From: Paraglomus occultum
Taxonomy: Eukaryota > Glomeromycota > Glomeromycetes > Paraglomerales > Paraglomeraceae
DNA: 42,112 nucleotides
Direction of reading: 5' to 3'
NCBI GenBank assembly: GCA_910592205.1
Contig: CAJVPJ010000126.1
Location: 1 to 42,112, forward strand
Positions within the stretch are counted from its first letter, which is position 1. Each line of letters starts with the position of its first letter. The position numbers and the translations under genes were made by a program. The notes beneath the pieces are model-generated. The model did no database searches. It saw only the letters and a list, made by a program, of their open reading frames with translations, and had not been told where the DNA came from. This document shows, piece after piece, positions 23,662 through 33,265 of this stretch.

Positions 23662-24780
23662 ATGTCAGGCTTAAAAAGTAAACAGTATTGCATCTGACTT
23701 TGTTTTGTTTATGACGTCTATAACTATTAACTATTGTGTTTTCTCGTTTCTTTTCTGTGTGCATTAGCGTAAGTATGCCGAGTCATTGTCGTAAAGTAGA
23801 TCAGCGTTACAAGAAGACTACGCGAGACTAGGATAAAGTGTGATCACAGGCTATTTGCTCAAAACATTAATTTCTCATACTTCAATGTACAATTTTCTCT
23901 GTATAGTATCATCATATTAGCTTTTGTGCTTGCTGGTGGCTTTTTATTGGAAATCTTGTCTGGTGCACTATTTGAGTATGTAAATTCACATTTGTTCTCT
24001 GTGATGTATGCGCCGAAGGCTTTTGTCTTATTAAATCTGAACCGCTTCTATTGTTTTAACTTTATAGGAATTGGTGGCCTATGTTTGTTGGTTCGTATTG
24101 AGCCTATTTTGTTTACCGAAAAGAAACGAAGCTGATACTATTTTTAAACCATTTTGCAGTGGCTATTTACTTGCTGGCTCTAATACCTAATTGGATCTTT
24201 TCAAGATGTGCGAGTAATGACGATTATTCGACTGACAGGACAAGGTCTGAGCAAACGCCTTTATTGATCGTATTCTTTGAAAACCGCCTTCCTTTTCAAT
24301 GCTTGCTACGATGTGGGCGATTTGTAAAGCGATTTCTATGCATTTTGTAGTGGGTTCAAAGATTTTGGCCAGTTCTTGACATCTGTTTTTCTTGTTACGG
24401 GTTTTGGTAAGCAAATCTCGAATTCATTGAACCATGTTGCGTTTAATAACTCGTTAATTCACTCGCCTGCGATGCATTCTTCAGGTTTGCCAATCGTTCT
24501 TGCTCATGCGTCTGTGGTACGTAATAGCCCATATTTGCTAATGTATTTAATGTATAATAAACAAGGTTACCTAATAAGTGTTTATTAATTCTCAAAGATA
24601 ACGTATTCTGCTATGGTAATGAGTACTGCCGGGGGACTTCTCGTATACGGAACAAGTAAGTAACGTTACTCGTCTCAATAGCATTCGTTCCTTGTCCATG
24701 CATTTATTCGTAATTCGCATTATTCTTGATTAGTTGTCACGTATATACATCATTTTTCTAACGAAGGTGAAGATTTTTAA
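23662..24780 (+). CDS. VPS55: Vps55/LEPROT family endosomal membrane protein
   Basis: A small tetraspanning protein which, with Vps68, supports transport from late endosome to vacuole; the animal homologues are LEPROT/LEPROTL1. Exons: 23662-23677, 23768 (one base), 23907-23975, 24068-24090, 24160-24244, 24351-24406, 24485-24516, 24598-24655, 24734-24780; 128 residues, against about 131-140 in the family. Family landmarks in order: MSGLKTIIILAFVLAGGFLL (TM1), ENWWPMF, LLALIPNWIFSR (TM2, the conserved L-x-P-x-P-like turn), DFGQFLTSVFLVTGF (TM3), LPIVLAHASV, and STAGGLLVYGT (TM4) with a short acidic tail. Donors GTTCGT (24091) and GTCTGA (24245) are weak but are the ones that preserve frame. Joining exon 1 directly to 23907 gives an early stop; the one-base exon fixes this. 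The track of short open frames hides the gene because its exons are tiny. Confidence 0.88.
23768..23768 (+). other. Predicted one-nucleotide microexon of VPS55
   Basis: A single C lies between a strong 3' splice site (branch-like CTATTAAC at about 23725, T-rich tract, GCATTAG ending at 23767) and a perfect donor GTAAGT (23769-23774). Including it makes the codon A+C+T (Thr) across three exons and keeps the Vps55 frame. Confidence 0.65.
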
Positions 24781-25138
24781 AATGACGGGAGCAAATTTAA
24801 AAGTTGGAGGCTTGACAATTATATAACATCCACAATAATTTCTTCACCTTATTTACTCCCCCTCCCTTGCTCGGCACAACAAAAACACCATCAAAGACGA
24901 CGAGTTGTAACATTGAATTTGGACATGCTACTGAAGAGAGCAGTTATTCTGTAATTTTTTGGGGGGAAAGGTTATAATAAATATTAAATTAATCGTAATA
25001 ATTGTGACAGAAGCTGGTCGCATCTAAAATGATTGTAATTTCTCACATGTTACTTGAGATAAGGCTCCACAAATTGACGCTAAAGTGAACGCAATCACGT
25101 TTAATAATTATTCCAAATGTCCCATTTTATCGCGTGTT
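24781..25138. other. Convergent 3' flanks of VPS55 and ORC2
   Basis: Non-coding. It contains AATAAATATT near 24977 and a T6G6 run near 24955-24966. No RNA gene seen. Confidence 0.4.
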
Positions 25139-26188
25139 TTAGAACTCTAAGTTGTCAAGAATATTTATTAACTGATCTTTGCTAAGGGGAATATAAAGTA
25201 TTTCTGTCCCATCGGCCATCCTCCTAGATCGGATAATCTCATGATCACGAAACTCTGTTAACTGAGTCTTAAACGTCAAATCATTGCTAACAAGCCATGC
25301 CTCACGACATTTCTTATACAGCACACCATATGCCACACCCACATCCTCTGGTTTAACGCCGTGATTTTTCCCACTTATGCCATGGCCGTCACCAGCAATA
25401 GTAGAAGTGCTTATAATAGCAATCTGATGTTCACATAATATCTTAAATATCCCACGCGCATTCTCGGTCAGACTACCCAATACATGCTCTATTCCTCTTA
25501 TCCCTAAGGCTTTCTCTCTTCTAATCATAATCGAATTTTCAAAACTAGTTTCTGCAATATATGGCTCGTATGTCGTAATATCATGCCATACCCAATTAAA
25601 TCTAGAGGCACGAACATTATCATACAAAAGTCCAGCGTTAATATGGTCAACCGAAGCTACAATGTAGATATTGGGATTCGACGCAAGTATACTCAAACTG
25701 GTCTGCGTACGTTCTGAACGTAGATTAACACCGTCAATGTTAAAAATTAGGATGTATAATCGATCTATTGCTCTATCCGCTCGACAAAAATAGTCAAATA
25801 TAAAACTGGTATGATCTTCGACCGATCCAGACATCCCACGCGACTCTTTTATGATACTGTCCAAAATGTTTGCAAGAATATTCTTTACTGATACTGATGG
25901 AAGGCAGCCATTGACGACGAGTAGTGGTTTGTCTTTAAGTACCGTTTTTGCAAATAGCGTGAGTAGTTGTCGCTTCGAACCATATCCGTAAAAAATTAGG
26001 TTGAATCCATTCATCAATTCGAAATACCATTGGGGAAACTGGCGTTGGTGGAGCTGAGCCAGTAAATTCCTTTCTGTTTTGTGTCTTACTTGCACATTTT
26101 TAACAATGTCTATATATTCTGTTTGGTCGAGTATTGGGAGACTCGATAATGTGTTGTTCGAAGTACGCGATACATCGTAGAGATTCAT
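25139..26188 (-). CDS. ORC2: Origin recognition complex subunit 2
   Basis: Single-exon frame of 349 residues. Orc2 is a core subunit of the six-part complex that marks replication origins and loads the MCM helicase in the nucleus. Seen: QFPQWYFELMNGFNLIFYGYGSKRQLL, the Orc2 signature with a degenerate nucleotide-binding loop GYGSKR; then LLVVNGCLPSVSVKNIL, LYILIFNIDGVNLRS (the degraded Walker B strand), VASVDHINAGLL with NWVWHDITTYEPY, and a C-terminal winged-helix-like part (LLYKKCREAWLVSND). Human Orc2 is 577 and yeast 620 residues; the missing part is the variable disordered N-terminus. The next gene begins only 51 bases upstream of this ATG, leaving little room for a longer coding N-terminus unless a distant exon exists. 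Absence of introns contrasts with its neighbours. Confidence 0.9.
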   Translation of the reverse strand: MNLYDVSRTSNNTLSSLPILDQTEYIDIVKNVQVRHKTERNLLAQLHQRQFPQWYFELMNGFNLIFYGYGSKRQLLTLFAKTVLKDKPLLVVNGCLPSVSVKNILANILDSIIKESRGMSGSVEDHTSFIFDYFCRADRAIDRLYILIFNIDGVNLRSERTQTSLSILASNPNIYIVASVDHINAGLLYDNVRASRFNWVWHDITTYEPYIAETSFENSIMIRREKALGIRGIEHVLGSLTENARGIFKILCEHQIAIISTSTIAGDGHGISGKNHGVKPEDVGVAYGVLYKKCREAWLVSNDLTFKTQLTEFRDHEIIRSRRMADGTEILYIPLSKDQLINILDNLEF

Positions 26189-26239
26189 GATTTTGTAAAC
26201 GCGTAATAGTAAGAACTGTTAGTCAAATTTTAACCTGAT

Positions 26240-26494
26240 ATGTATCACGTGGAAGAGTATGTGCTGATCACTTTCCCAAATCGGATCGAAACAGTGATAG
26301 TAGGCTGCGGGCCCGAACATGTTGACCGGTTTTCCAGTCAATTTTTTACAATATTGTATGAAAAGTTTAAGCTTTATAGTATATCAAAAACTGTTGATAC
26401 ACTCCCTGGACTAAAGTATCCGAGGGAAGTTTTATGCAAATCCGGTACAACTGCTATACAAAAATTTTATGAAATATTAAAACGTATATTGTAA
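26240..26494 (+). CDS. Small protein of 84 residues, function unknown
   Basis: An ATG-to-TAA frame divergent from ORC2, with 51 bases between the two start codons. The protein (begins MYHVEEYVLITFPNRIETVI, contains VGCGPEHVDRFSSQFF and LPGLKYPREVLCKSG, ends YEILKRIL) has a balanced composition and alternating hydrophobic pattern like a small folded alpha/beta protein. There is no signal peptide or membrane segment. An AATAAA lies just after the stop (about 26505). I do not recognise the family. Tight head-to-head spacing suggests a shared promoter with ORC2. Confidence 0.55.
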   Translation: MYHVEEYVLITFPNRIETVIVGCGPEHVDRFSSQFFTILYEKFKLYSISKTVDTLPGLKYPREVLCKSGTTAIQKFYEILKRIL

Positions 26495-26567
26495 ACATAC
26501 CTAAATAAATAAAATTTTTTATTATTATAAACCAAATACAAACATGTTTATGTAAATAATTAAAAAA

Positions 26568-26768
26568 ATGTTGCTTTGTTTTGTTTTTATCGCATTGTTT
26601 CCAAATTTATTTTGGAGCACTTTTACAATACCAAAAGGTTCTGAATTGACGGAAGCTGATCGAGGAGAAATCTTAGGTTTTAGAACAGGTGGAAGTAGCA
26701 TTTCAAAATATCTAAGATTTAAAATTCCGCAATTCACTGTACTGGATACCATTGTTCGTTCTACATAA
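26568..26768 (+). pseudogene. N-terminal remnant of a Tc1/mariner transposase
   Basis: The end of this frame reads KGSELTEADRGEILGFRTGG then SSISKYLRFKIPQFTVLDTI, matching the first helix-turn-helix of Tc1-like transposases (a conserved L-T-x-x-x-R-x-x-I-x-x-x-x-x-G-x-S-I pattern followed by a recognition helix). It ends at a TAA straight after, and no DDE core follows in frame. The open frame at 26883-27164 downstream does not show transposase motifs. A dead fragment. Confidence 0.65.
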
Positions 26769-26770
26769 AC

Positions 26771-27930
26771 TCCGATAATTTAAAAAGTGCTCGAAGAAGT
26801 AGTCAATAATTACTCATTAAACATATTCTACTTTGATTAAGAGCATGCCAAGACGGCGTGAGGCATGTATTTCGAATAATGGATGGCCAACTCGGTACTA
26901 AAATGCTTAGAGCCAAAAATCGGCAAAATTGGTTTTAACTTTTCTTTGATAATTTATAGTTTAAGTAATACAACCACGACATACTTTTTTTTCGAACAAT
27001 TTGCGTTTGCAAATAGACGTTTGTTTGAGAAGAATCTGTTACAAAGTTTCATCTGGAAAACTTTATTAGAAAAAGGTAACACGATTACGGATAAACATAT
27101 CCTGCATGCAAAGCAGACACTATCAATGAAACTAAATCACGATCATCTATGCAGACAATATTAAATGACACTAGACGTCCATGAAATATAATACCGCAAT
27201 CAGCCGAAAAGGTATCCCCTTCAAGACAAATGTGAGGCGATTATAGCTGATTATGGAGCGATTATGAGACGAACATATAATGTCTTTCGATAATTATAAG
27301 TTTCTATTGATTATGTCTTTACAAGGTTTTGTTTAATATTAATAAGGTTTGGATGCAACAAACGCATTTTTAAATACAGTGACCGCGCTTAAATACGACC
27401 GACTTGACGGTGCACGCTCCCCTCGCTGTGTCCGTACTCTGACGCGTTCACCTTACAGAAAATAACGAGCAATCGGACATCATCAAGCAGCGCACCGCGA
27501 GTTTGACTAGAACCCACAAGTTTTTTCCTAGGCCGCTAATCGCGTGTGTCACTTATCCGACTAGAGGCTCCCACCTTCAGAGTCCGAGCCTTTAGAAAGG
27601 AATTAGATGATGAGCCTAACAAAAAGCCTCGAAGAAGACGCCAAAAACATTACGAATGCGCTATTGTTGAAAAATAAAATAAACGATCAAAGTGATTATA
27701 CTTAATCTGTTTAAAGTGACAGAAATTTAAGACGGTAATGGTCGGGTTTTTTCCCAGGTCCATCATCAATCAATACTAAGAGTAACAAATTACTGGCTGA
27801 CCATAAATTTGTTCTTTCAATTCGTGTTTGCAATATACCCCCATTTTACTAATACATCAAATACAGAAACAAATATATTTGTCAAACATATAAATAGTAT
27901 TGAATTCAATTCATGCACTTTTAACATTAA
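26771..27930 (+). other. Decayed or non-coding DNA with a possible terminal exon
   Basis: Mostly unassigned. A frame at about 27545-27677 ends in a basic, nuclear-localisation-like tail (DEPNKKPRRRRQK then HYECAIVEK and TAA) and follows a T-rich tract ending in CCTAG, so it could be a last exon. No matching upstream exon was found, and it has no ATG in a good position. Between this and the VPS11 stop at 27931 I see nothing. Confidence 0.25.
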
Positions 27931-30900
27931 TCAATCAATCAACTTAGTAAATGCCATCGTATTCTTGGAGAAATAATCTGCAATAACAGAGAATCCGTCG
28001 TCCGCGTCTTCAAGCTAAATTACGTAAAAGTCAGATGAGGCGTTCTCGCGGAGAAGTTTAGTGCTTCGCACACTTTTTCAATCAACTATAACACACCTGC
28101 TGTACAAATAGATCGTGCTTTTCCGCATTCATCTCTTGCTTACGGCGAACTTCGGCGAGGAATCTGTGTTCCACGGCACATTTGGGGCATTCTCGGTCCG
28201 TATCAGGTAGGCATCTTTATCAATGAAGAATAAGTTAATCGACTGATTCTTTGGAAGTGATTCTGAACCCGAATTAAGTTGAGCCGCACCTTTGATGATA
28301 TGAATGTCTACATAGGAAATGTATGGCCGGCAAATCCAATGTGCCTCCGCAAGCAGTACATTTGGTAACCTGAAATATTCTCGGTCTATTAAACAAATTT
28401 CAAAAAAGTTAAATCAATGTATAGTGCAAAGATTCCCCACAATTATGTCGTCTTTCTTTAAAAAACGATAACAATCATTTTCACACGATCTCTTGCAATA
28501 AAACCATCCCGTCTTCACTTGTCACTCACGTAGTCTTCAAATCTTCAATTTCCTTTCTCTTTTTCTCCGTCTCCTCTCGATAACTCCTAATTAACTTCTT
28601 ATCTGCTTCTCTTTCCTTTTTCTCTGAATCAATTCTTCGGCCCATGTATCCCCTCACCATTCCTAGCGTCGCGACTGAGTTTCTACTCAATGCTTGGATG
28701 ATTTGAAGAGGTGGTAAGAGATTGTGAGTGTCGATGTAATCGAGAATTTGTAGAAGTTCGCCGGTTGAAGAAGCAAGAATTGTGGGAGAGGAAGAGAAAT
28801 AGGTGAGGACCAGTGGGTATAATGATTGATCGTGTGGCCTGTTTCGTGAATGTGTTAGTGGAGGTGGGGATACAAATAGTAAGAATGACAACGATACCAT
28901 GTTAACGGATGCAATAGAATAATCAAACGAAAGAATAACATACCCGTATTTCCGCAACCCTTGCATAACCTTATCGATATTGTCCCTTGTCATATGGAAG
29001 CGGAGAATTTCTTCGTACATGCGCATTTTTTCATACAAATATACAATGCCATCGTCGAATTGAGCAAGATGGCAGAGCACCAAAGCTGCATTACAATCGT
29101 ATTCGACCTACAAATGCCGGAAGTCAATAATACGTTTAGATATAGCTATTCTCGATTCGTAGTTTCGCACGAAGATCTCCAAGCTCACCACCCTATCAAA
29201 ATCCAACCTCTTCATCCTTCAGCAACTTCATTGCATTGTCTCTCCTCGCCAAACGTTCCTTGAATCTCTCTTTTTCGCTAGTAACCACAAAGCTTCCGGG
29301 TGCCGCGTTCTTTCTTCCTTTTCTATCTTTACTGCTCACCACAGGTGGTAAATAGGCTTCACTAAGATATAATTCCAAAAGTGTGTTCCAAACGGTTTTT
29401 TTCTCTTCAGCTTCAGCGTCGATTTCGTCAATAAAACCTTTCGAATCGGCTTTTACTTCTTCGGATGAATTATCAGACGGATGTGTTGCACCTAAAGCAA
29501 TCGCTTTGGCGGGTGTTATACCTTTCTTTGATGGTCCGAACCCTTTCCATCGTTTCGCCGATACTTGTTCTAGAAATTGTATAAGATAGTTTGGCTGGTC
29601 CACAAACAGCGACATAAACCTAGTCACTGGGGGCAGTCGGTAGCTGAGTGGAGATTTATCTTTTTGCGTTACATGAGGCGACTCAAATGCTTTGTCTGTC
29701 TCCAGTTGTGGTAGTGGATGCGCTTGAGCTGGAGTGGAGTTGCCAAACTGTAAAAATGCGTAGGATGGAAGAATGGGGATCGGAGATGGAGTGACGGAAG
29801 GTTGTGGCGTGACGGTAGGGGGAGTACTCTCTTGATTGGCGATGAGAAGGTTACCGGTGCAGAGGTCGATTAAAAGTTGTGTCGTAGATACAGAAATGTG
29901 ATTGAGTAAAATTTTGCCGTATTTTTGGAGATTGCGGTCGGCCTTTTGGTTTACGGAACACGCGGGAAAATATGGAGTGATTCATCGAGATATCAGTATT
30001 GAAAAGATTTCCAAGAATAAAATTGCAACGACATGCCAAATGTTTGTTACCTCTATTGGACCTAGCTTGCGAATATATTCCAATGCATTTACATAATCCT
30101 TGACATCTTCTATCTGTATTTTGAGATATCTTATTTATAGACTATTCATTAGTCCTAGTATCAAACATATTGATATTGCATATACATATTAAGACACGTA
30201 CAAGTCATGTTCTTCGAATTTTTTTGCCAAATAAAGAGCATGTTCATAATATCCAGCTTGCCGACAAACTTTGATCGCTGTTTCCAAATCGAAGGTCAAT
30301 TCATTATCAGTCTACAAAACAATAGTTGATATGGTTTAAAATTAATCAATCTTCAACAATGACGTTGATCATAACACCCAACGCCTATGTAACCATGAAT
30401 ACTTACTTTAATAAACTGATCCAACCTAGCAACGTCTTTTAGCTTCGTATAACAGTTGAGTAATAAGGTCGTATGATCCGTATTTGCAAGATTCTTTGAA
30501 TGCAATTCTTGAAGATAATTTACTAAATTATGGATTCTTTGCGCATCTAAAAACTAGAAAAATGTTCATAATATTGTCAGTGGCTATGGTATCTGAGTCA
30601 AACATGTGCCTTATCAACAGTACGCATCGAGAGTTCACCTTTCTAATAACATAGGATGGCTCAAGCTGCCCGATTGTACGAATATACTGCGACATTGCAT
30701 TATCATAATCTCCCTTACTATACGTTGAAAAATCAATTAGTTGGCGATATGCAGTAACGTTGACCATTGTTGCAATGATCTCTTATTTCGCACCTGTACA
30801 AATGATCGCCATATTTCTTAAATATTTCGGATATGCTTGCATCATCATACTTCTGACTATGTGCTAGATTAATTGCGAGTAGATACAAATTCTTCTTAAA

Positions 30901-32771
30901 TAGTATTTCCAATTTAGTCGGGGTATCTTTCTCTTCCAATTTGTACAGCTGTAATAATAAAATCTATCAACATCTCTTAAAGACAATAGTTATTCTTCAC
31001 ACACACGAACAATCAACTCACCTTCCCATCCATCCCCAGTACGAAAACAGCTCCCCACTCGGAAGTCACTGTTCTAACTCCCTGCGAAAAATTTCCTGTG
31101 TAAGCAATAAATTTATTAGCTGTGTCGAATATCGTCACTTTCGTATATTCTAGTGGCCCCGCAGAAGAAGATGACATCTGGAGGGGTGTGCGTGGCGAAG
31201 CGACACGGGCAAGTTGAGTTACTGGTGGAGAGACTATCACGAGGTTGGATTTGAACCAAGACACTGACGCTTTTGCCCCTGTGAAATGGTATTATTAGAG
31301 AGGTGACGATCCAACAGAACGAGATCAAGAACAATAATGCGTACCTTCGTAGAAATAGCAAGGGCCTCGTCCCTCGGGACCATAAAAGTATATAGCCTGA
31401 TCGACATAAGAATGTCATTTAACTCTTTGGTATTTCTCTCACGATACAAAACATTAGCATACTCACTTCATCTCTCGCAATAATCATTTCATGAGTAATA
31501 TCGTTCATAATAGCACATCCCAATGCACAGCCTTGTTCATCAATTACAGTCTATAAGAACGAAGGACGAGAGTGTTGAAAAACAGCAAAATTTGGTTTGA
31601 AGAGTATAATGATAGATGTGTGATTGAATGTCAATTACTTACTAATGGATTTTTTCCTCCAGTCGTGTACATCAATACTTTAGTAGTCGTCACGATGAAA
31701 AGAATTACACTCTTATTTTGTTCCCTAAATCCGAGACCTATTTACCGGGAAAAGGTTTACATGATTATGAGACAATTATATAAAACTCTTTGCTCATACT
31801 TTCATGCATCGACCCATTAATCATCACAACTTCTTCACATACTAACCGGTAACTGGTTCTTCACCTTCATATACAATCCTCTGTTTAGTCGATCTCTCCC
31901 TTTGTATATCTCCCCTAATCAATACGACATTTCCATTTGCCAACCCCACAGCAATCTGACTCATATTTTCTAAAACGGCAAATGTCGATACAGGATACGG
32001 TTTTGATTTGGTTTCAACCTTAATTGTTCGCCGACATGTTGGTGAATTTTTTGATCTGTCCTGCTTGTCAAGTTCCCAGATTTTAATTATTGGGGATGAT
32101 GACATTGGGTCGTCTTCCTATCGTCAGTTTAGCAGAAAGATCAAAAAAGACATTTAAGATTCATTGACCGAATAATATTCAGCGATTATGCGAACTTCAA
32201 CATCAATATAGTTGACGTAATTTCCTTCACTCAACTTACTCCAATCGTGACAAGAATATTCTTCTGCTTCATTTGTTTCATATGAGTAACGCGTCCGCCA
32301 TCGTATGCAATAAATGATTGTACATTGTACGATCTGTCGACCATATATATTGCACCCGTCGAATGTAAAAAATCAAGTCAAGGAGTAATGAATCATGGAA
32401 AATAAATAAGAGTTTGTTAGCAGAGAAGGATATCAGCTAGAATTATGTTTCCTCGTCCGCTTGTTGAGTTCGTTATATCTGCTTGCTACAGGTAAAATTC
32501 GGAATGGCTTAGAATGAGATAAAAACAATTTCTATAACAAACGTGTCGTAATATGTGTTCAAGAAGTATACCTGAAATATGGTCGGAGATCTCGACGGAT
32601 CAATGGGATCTCTGACCTGCTGAGCGTCGAAAAAGTTAAATTGACGCCTACGTCGAGCACAAAATTCTTCAGTAATTATATACGCTTTCCAAACAAAAGA
32701 CTGTATTCATGTCATAGATCGTCCATAACAAATATTCACCATTGCTTCGAGGCAGCAGTATAATATGACAT
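27931..32771 (-). CDS. VPS11: Vps11 (Pep5), core subunit of HOPS and CORVET tethering complexes
   Basis: Links Rab GTPases and SNAREs during endosome/vacuole fusion. Twenty exons, minus strand: 32771-32740, 32647-32572, 32485-32434, 32364-32240, 32117-31847, 31737-31643, 31550-31467, 31396-31345, 31278-31022, 30948-30794, 30717-30639, 30553-30407, 30311-30202, 30129-30051, 29942-29208, 29107-28944, 28838-28530, 28385-28290, 28214-28097, 28014-27931. Phases close throughout to give 1039 residues (human 941). Landmarks: WRQFNFFD start, beta-propeller blades (IIKIWELDK), GCALGCAIM, TKLEILFKKNLY, QYIRTIGQLEPSYVIRK, TDHTTLLLNCYTKL, an alpha-solenoid, a coiled coil (SYREETEKKRKEIEDLK) and a C-terminal RING: CTAC, LCRHSYHQRC, CPKC, then DDGFSVIADYF. 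Extra length is Ser/Pro/Thr-rich linker in exons 9 and 15. Intron 3 is AT-AC. Confidence 0.93.
32365..32433 (-). other. AT-AC (U12-type) intron in VPS11
   Basis: On the minus strand the intron starts ATATCCTT, matching the minor-spliceosome donor. It carries TCCTTGAC (32384-32377), the U12 branch consensus, with the presumed branch A 13 nt from the end, and finishes in AC. Removal of these 69 nt restores GRGNIILAD-STGAIYMVDRS as in other Vps11 proteins. No GT-AG alternative keeps the frame. Confidence 0.85.
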
Positions 32772-33265
32772 GTCAAGTATATAATGCAATAGATAGAGGA
32801 GCGTGTGGATTCAGATCTATTCATTATTAAAATATTGACATTAATTGTTACACAGATCTCTATTGCCGCAGTAAACTAAGCGAATTTGTATGTCCTCACT
32901 TTAGCTACTTTCGGCAAATATCTTATGTCGATCTCCAACCGTTTAGGAAAAGCTCGGCACAAAAAAGTCTCTTACCTTAATCTGGATCCTCCTTGGAGAT
33001 GGGCAAGCGAACAAACTCCAATAACTAAAGGGAATTTCCAAGTATCACATTCGTAAATCCGTCAACAAAATAATAGTTAATTACAGCACTTTGCTTCCAG
33101 TCATCATGTTTAAAAAGGAAATACACCGTGTCCATGAAAAAAAAGGCACAGACTTAACGATCATGCATTTATTCAGTTGGATTTTCCACGGATTTGAAAA
33201 CGTGTGTCACATCTGAAACATTCAATAAAATGATAGCCAAACATGTTACAACATTAACTTCACGA
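32772..33265. promoter_or_regulatory. Divergent promoter region between VPS11 and the CPI-motif gene
   Basis: About 490 bp between opposed start codons, AT-rich, with no coding frame of its own. No clear TATA box or named site was seen. Confidence 0.4.
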
